The position numbers and the translations under genes are program-made. The notes below the pieces were generated by a model. It was given only the letters and a program-made list of their open reading frames with translations. It had not been told where the DNA came from and ran no database searches. DNA of 64,000 nucleotides from an uncultured Maribacter sp. (GTDB taxonomy: Bacteria; Bacteroidota; Bacteroidia; Flavobacteriales; Flavobacteriaceae), in contig NZ_CANMRY010000002.1 of assembly GCF_947500405.1 (NCBI RefSeq), positions 124,001-188,000 of the forward strand. Reading direction: 5' to 3'. Shown here in pieces: positions 61,905 to 64,000 of this stretch (position 1 is the first letter of the stretch; each line of letters opens with the position of its first letter).

Positions 61905-64000
61905 ATGGATAATGTTTACTTAATAATGATTGTGGCACTTGCTTTTTTAGCAATTGCTGATTTAGTGGTCGGAGTTAGTAATGATGCTGTGAATTTTTTA
62001 AATTCTGCTATTGGTTCTAAAGCTATTTCATTTAGAACCATAATGATTGTAGCTAGTATTGGTATTGCATGTGGTGCCATTTTTTCTAGTGGTATGATGG
62101 AGGTTGCTCGTAAAGATATCTTTAATCCTGGTGAGTTTTATTTTAATGAAATCATGTTCATTTTCATGGCTGTTATGATTACGGACATTCTGTTGTTAGA
62201 TTTCTTTAACACCTTAGGAATGCCTACCTCTACAACTGTTTCTATAGTTTTTGAATTACTAGGTGCTGCAGTAGCAATGGCTCTAATTAAAATTGCAAAT
62301 AATAATGGTTCTTTTTCTGAAGTAGCACAATATATAAATACTGAAAAAGCTGTTATAATTATAGCCGGAATTATAGTATCTATATTAATTGCTTTTACAA
62401 TAGGTGCTCTTGTTCAATGGCTAACCAGACTATTAATTTCTTTTGATTTTAATAAAAAACCTAAATGGATAGGTGCGGTTTTTGGAGGTATTGCTTTAAC
62501 TGCAATTTCTTATTTTATCCTTATTGAGGGTATTAAAGGAACTACACTAGTACAACATAATTTTAAAATAATAGGAAATATTACTCTTGAATCGTTTATA
62601 GAGCACAAACCTTTTTTAATTATTTTTTCAACATTTTCTGTTCTTATTACTTTATCGTTCTTAGTAATAACTTTTACTAAAATTAATATTTACAAGCTAA
62701 TAATTACAGTTGGCACTTTTGCCTTAGCACTTGCTTTTGCTGGTAATGATTTAATGAATTTTATAGGTGTTCCTATTGCTGCTTGGCAATCTTATGAAGC
62801 TTGGGAAGCTTCTGGGGTATTAGCAACAAAGTTTAGTATGGAAATACTGTCTCAAAAAGTTCCCACACCAAACATATTACTTTTTATTGCTGGCATTATT
62901 ATGGTTGTTACTCTTTGGTTTTCTAGTAAAGCTAAGGCTGTTGTTAAAACATCTATAGATTTATCTAGCCAAGAAAGAACAAAAGAACGTTTTCAACCTA
63001 ATTTTATTTCTCGTTCTTTAGTCAGGTTTGCAGTAAATACCTCTGAAATTTTTACAAGTATTTTGTCAAAAAACATGCAGGACAAAATAGAAATTCAATT
63101 TACAAAAACAGCACCAATTATATCTAAAGACAAACCGCAAGATTTACCAGCTTTTGACATGGTACGTGCTGCTGTAAACTTAATGGTTGCAGGTATATTA
63201 ATTTCTATAGCAACTTCTTTTAAGCTACCCTTATCTACTACATACGTTACATTTATGGTAGGTATGGGAACTTCTTTAGCAGATAGAGCATGGGGAGCAG
63301 AAAGCGCTGTATATAGGGTAGCTGGAGTATTAAATGTTATTGGTGGGTGGTTTGGTACTGCTTTAATTGCCTTTATAGCATCTGGTGGTATTTTAACCAT
63401 AATCTATTTTGGAAAAGGGGTAGCTATTACCATCTTACTTTTTGGGGTATTTTCTTTATTGTTAAGAAGTTACATTTCCTATAACAGAAAAAACAAAATT
63501 CTTAAAGAAGAAGATAGTTTAAGTAAAGCAGAAAGTAGCTCTATACAAGGGGTTATAGAAGAAAGTGCACACAACGTTGCAAGAGTAGTTAAAAGGGCTA
63601 ATAAAATATTTACAACCAGCTTTAATAGTCTTGCAAAACAAGATTTAGAAACTCTTAAAAAGAATAAAAAAGGTGTTGTACGGCTTTCTGAGGAAATAGA
63701 TGATTTAAGAGACCATATTTTTTATTTTATAAAAAATTTAGACGAAGCAAGTGTTGGTGCTAGCAATTTTTATATAAATATCTTAGGCTATTTACAAGCC
63801 ATGACACAGTCTTTAGAATATATTGCTAAAATTACACACAAACACATTAGCAACAATCACAAAAAATTAAAGTATAACCAAATCAAAGAGCTAAAAGAAA
63901 TAGACATTGAGTTAAAAAAATTACTTACTGATACACAGTTAGTTTTTGAGAATAGGTCTTTTGAAGAAATTGAAAGTATTGTTAAACACAAAAACAATCT
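61905..64000 (+). CDS. Inorganic phosphate transporter (PiT family), partial
   Basis: The reading frame runs from the ATG at 61905 to the right edge without a stop: 698 codons are visible, so the end is missing. The first part has PiT helices and the signature VSNDAVNFLNSAIGSKA (residues about 24-40). A second PiT repeat contains FAGNDLMNFIGVP near 280 and KLPLSTTYVTFMVG near 440. From about residue 530 a PhoU-like helical domain follows (ESAHNVARVVKRANKIF), which is a known fusion in Bacteroidota. It imports phosphate by ion coupling. Confidence 0.92.
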   Translation, partial: MDNVYLIMIVALAFLAIADLVVGVSNDAVNFLNSAIGSKAISFRTIMIVASIGIACGAIFSSGMMEVARKDIFNPGEFYFNEIMFIFMAVMITDILLLDFFNTLGMPTSTTVSIVFELLGAAVAMALIKIANNNGSFSEVAQYINTEKAVIIIAGIIVSILIAFTIGALVQWLTRLLISFDFNKKPKWIGAVFGGIALTAISYFILIEGIKGTTLVQHNFKIIGNITLESFIEHKPFLIIFSTFSVLITLSFLVITFTKINIYKLIITVGTFALALAFAGNDLMNFIGVPIAAWQSYEAWEASGVLATKFSMEILSQKVPTPNILLFIAGIIMVVTLWFSSKAKAVVKTSIDLSSQERTKERFQPNFISRSLVRFAVNTSEIFTSILSKNMQDKIEIQFTKTAPIISKDKPQDLPAFDMVRAAVNLMVAGILISIATSFKLPLSTTYVTFMVGMGTSLADRAWGAESAVYRVAGVLNVIGGWFGTALIAFIASGGILTIIYFGKGVAITILLFGVFSLLLRSYISYNRKNKILKEEDSLSKAESSSIQGVIEESAHNVARVVKRANKIFTTSFNSLAKQDLETLKKNKKGVVRLSEEIDDLRDHIFYFIKNLDEASVGASNFYINILGYLQAMTQSLEYIAKITHKHISNNHKKLKYNQIKELKEIDIELKKLLTDTQLVFENRSFEEIESIVKHKNN

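Noticed and set aside
1..64000. CRISPR arrays, rRNA genes or insertion sequences
   Set aside because: I saw no regularly spaced repeats, no rRNA-like sequence and no transposase in the window.
61905..64000. Truncation of the phosphate transporter as a biological event
   Set aside because: The reading frame is open to the last base, so the missing end is an effect of the window edge.

Overview
The window is an AT-rich chromosome segment of a member of the Bacteroidota, almost certainly family Flavobacteriaceae. The evidence is the gene content (DUF3078 beside dxs, DUF3871, DUF5916, CarboxypepD_reg-like TonB receptors, FeoB-associated Cys-rich protein) and promoters of the Bacteroidota type (TTG, then TAnnTTTG about 19-20 bases later). 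It splits into an accessory part (1 to about 12297) and a core-like part (12298 to 64000). The genus cannot be fixed from what is visible.

Accessory part. This looks like one end of an integrated element next to a tRNA-Asn gene (12298-12371). A tyrosine recombinase (10855-12072) faces the tRNA 3' end, and three GGATACC direct repeats lie between them as candidate arm sites. The element carries a palindrome-associated XRE regulator divergent from a three-gene operon (TPR lipoprotein, an unlisted 55-residue lipoprotein, a 161-residue protein of unknown function). It also carries a DNA-metabolism module (114-residue protein, Sak4/AAA_24-like ATPase, DUF3871 protein, small protein, helicase-like ATPase), a free-standing GIY-YIG endonuclease, and a type III restriction-modification operon (XRE regulator, mod, res) that runs off the left edge.

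Core part, 12.3-25 kb: rseP; a SCO-family protein; feoA-feoB with a small FeoB-associated membrane protein; a carboxypeptidase-regulatory-domain protein; an ECF sigma/anti-sigma pair followed by two DUF4097-type exported proteins and a DUF5916 outer-membrane protein.

25-39 kb, mostly minus strand: DUF423 protein, an exported HExxH protein, then a Pel-like exopolysaccharide locus. This locus has PelF- and PelG-like proteins, two GH114/PelA-hydrolase-like proteins, a 659-residue polytopic protein and a 1334-residue lipoprotein that appears to fuse a deacetylase-like domain to a PelB-like TPR region and beta-barrel. It is followed by a ZIP transporter-MntR operon divergent from a TonB-dependent receptor.

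39-64 kb: DUF2652 protein, polyprenyl synthase, an ECF sigma factor with a small membrane partner, a TetR-TolC-MFP-RND efflux operon, aspS, a ClC protein lacking the gating glutamate, small membrane proteins, a cold-shock protein, TadA-like deaminase, dxs, DUF3078 protein, dGTPase, and a PiT phosphate transporter cut by the right edge. The most interesting regions are the rearranged Pel-like locus and the element's XRE-controlled lipoprotein operon.
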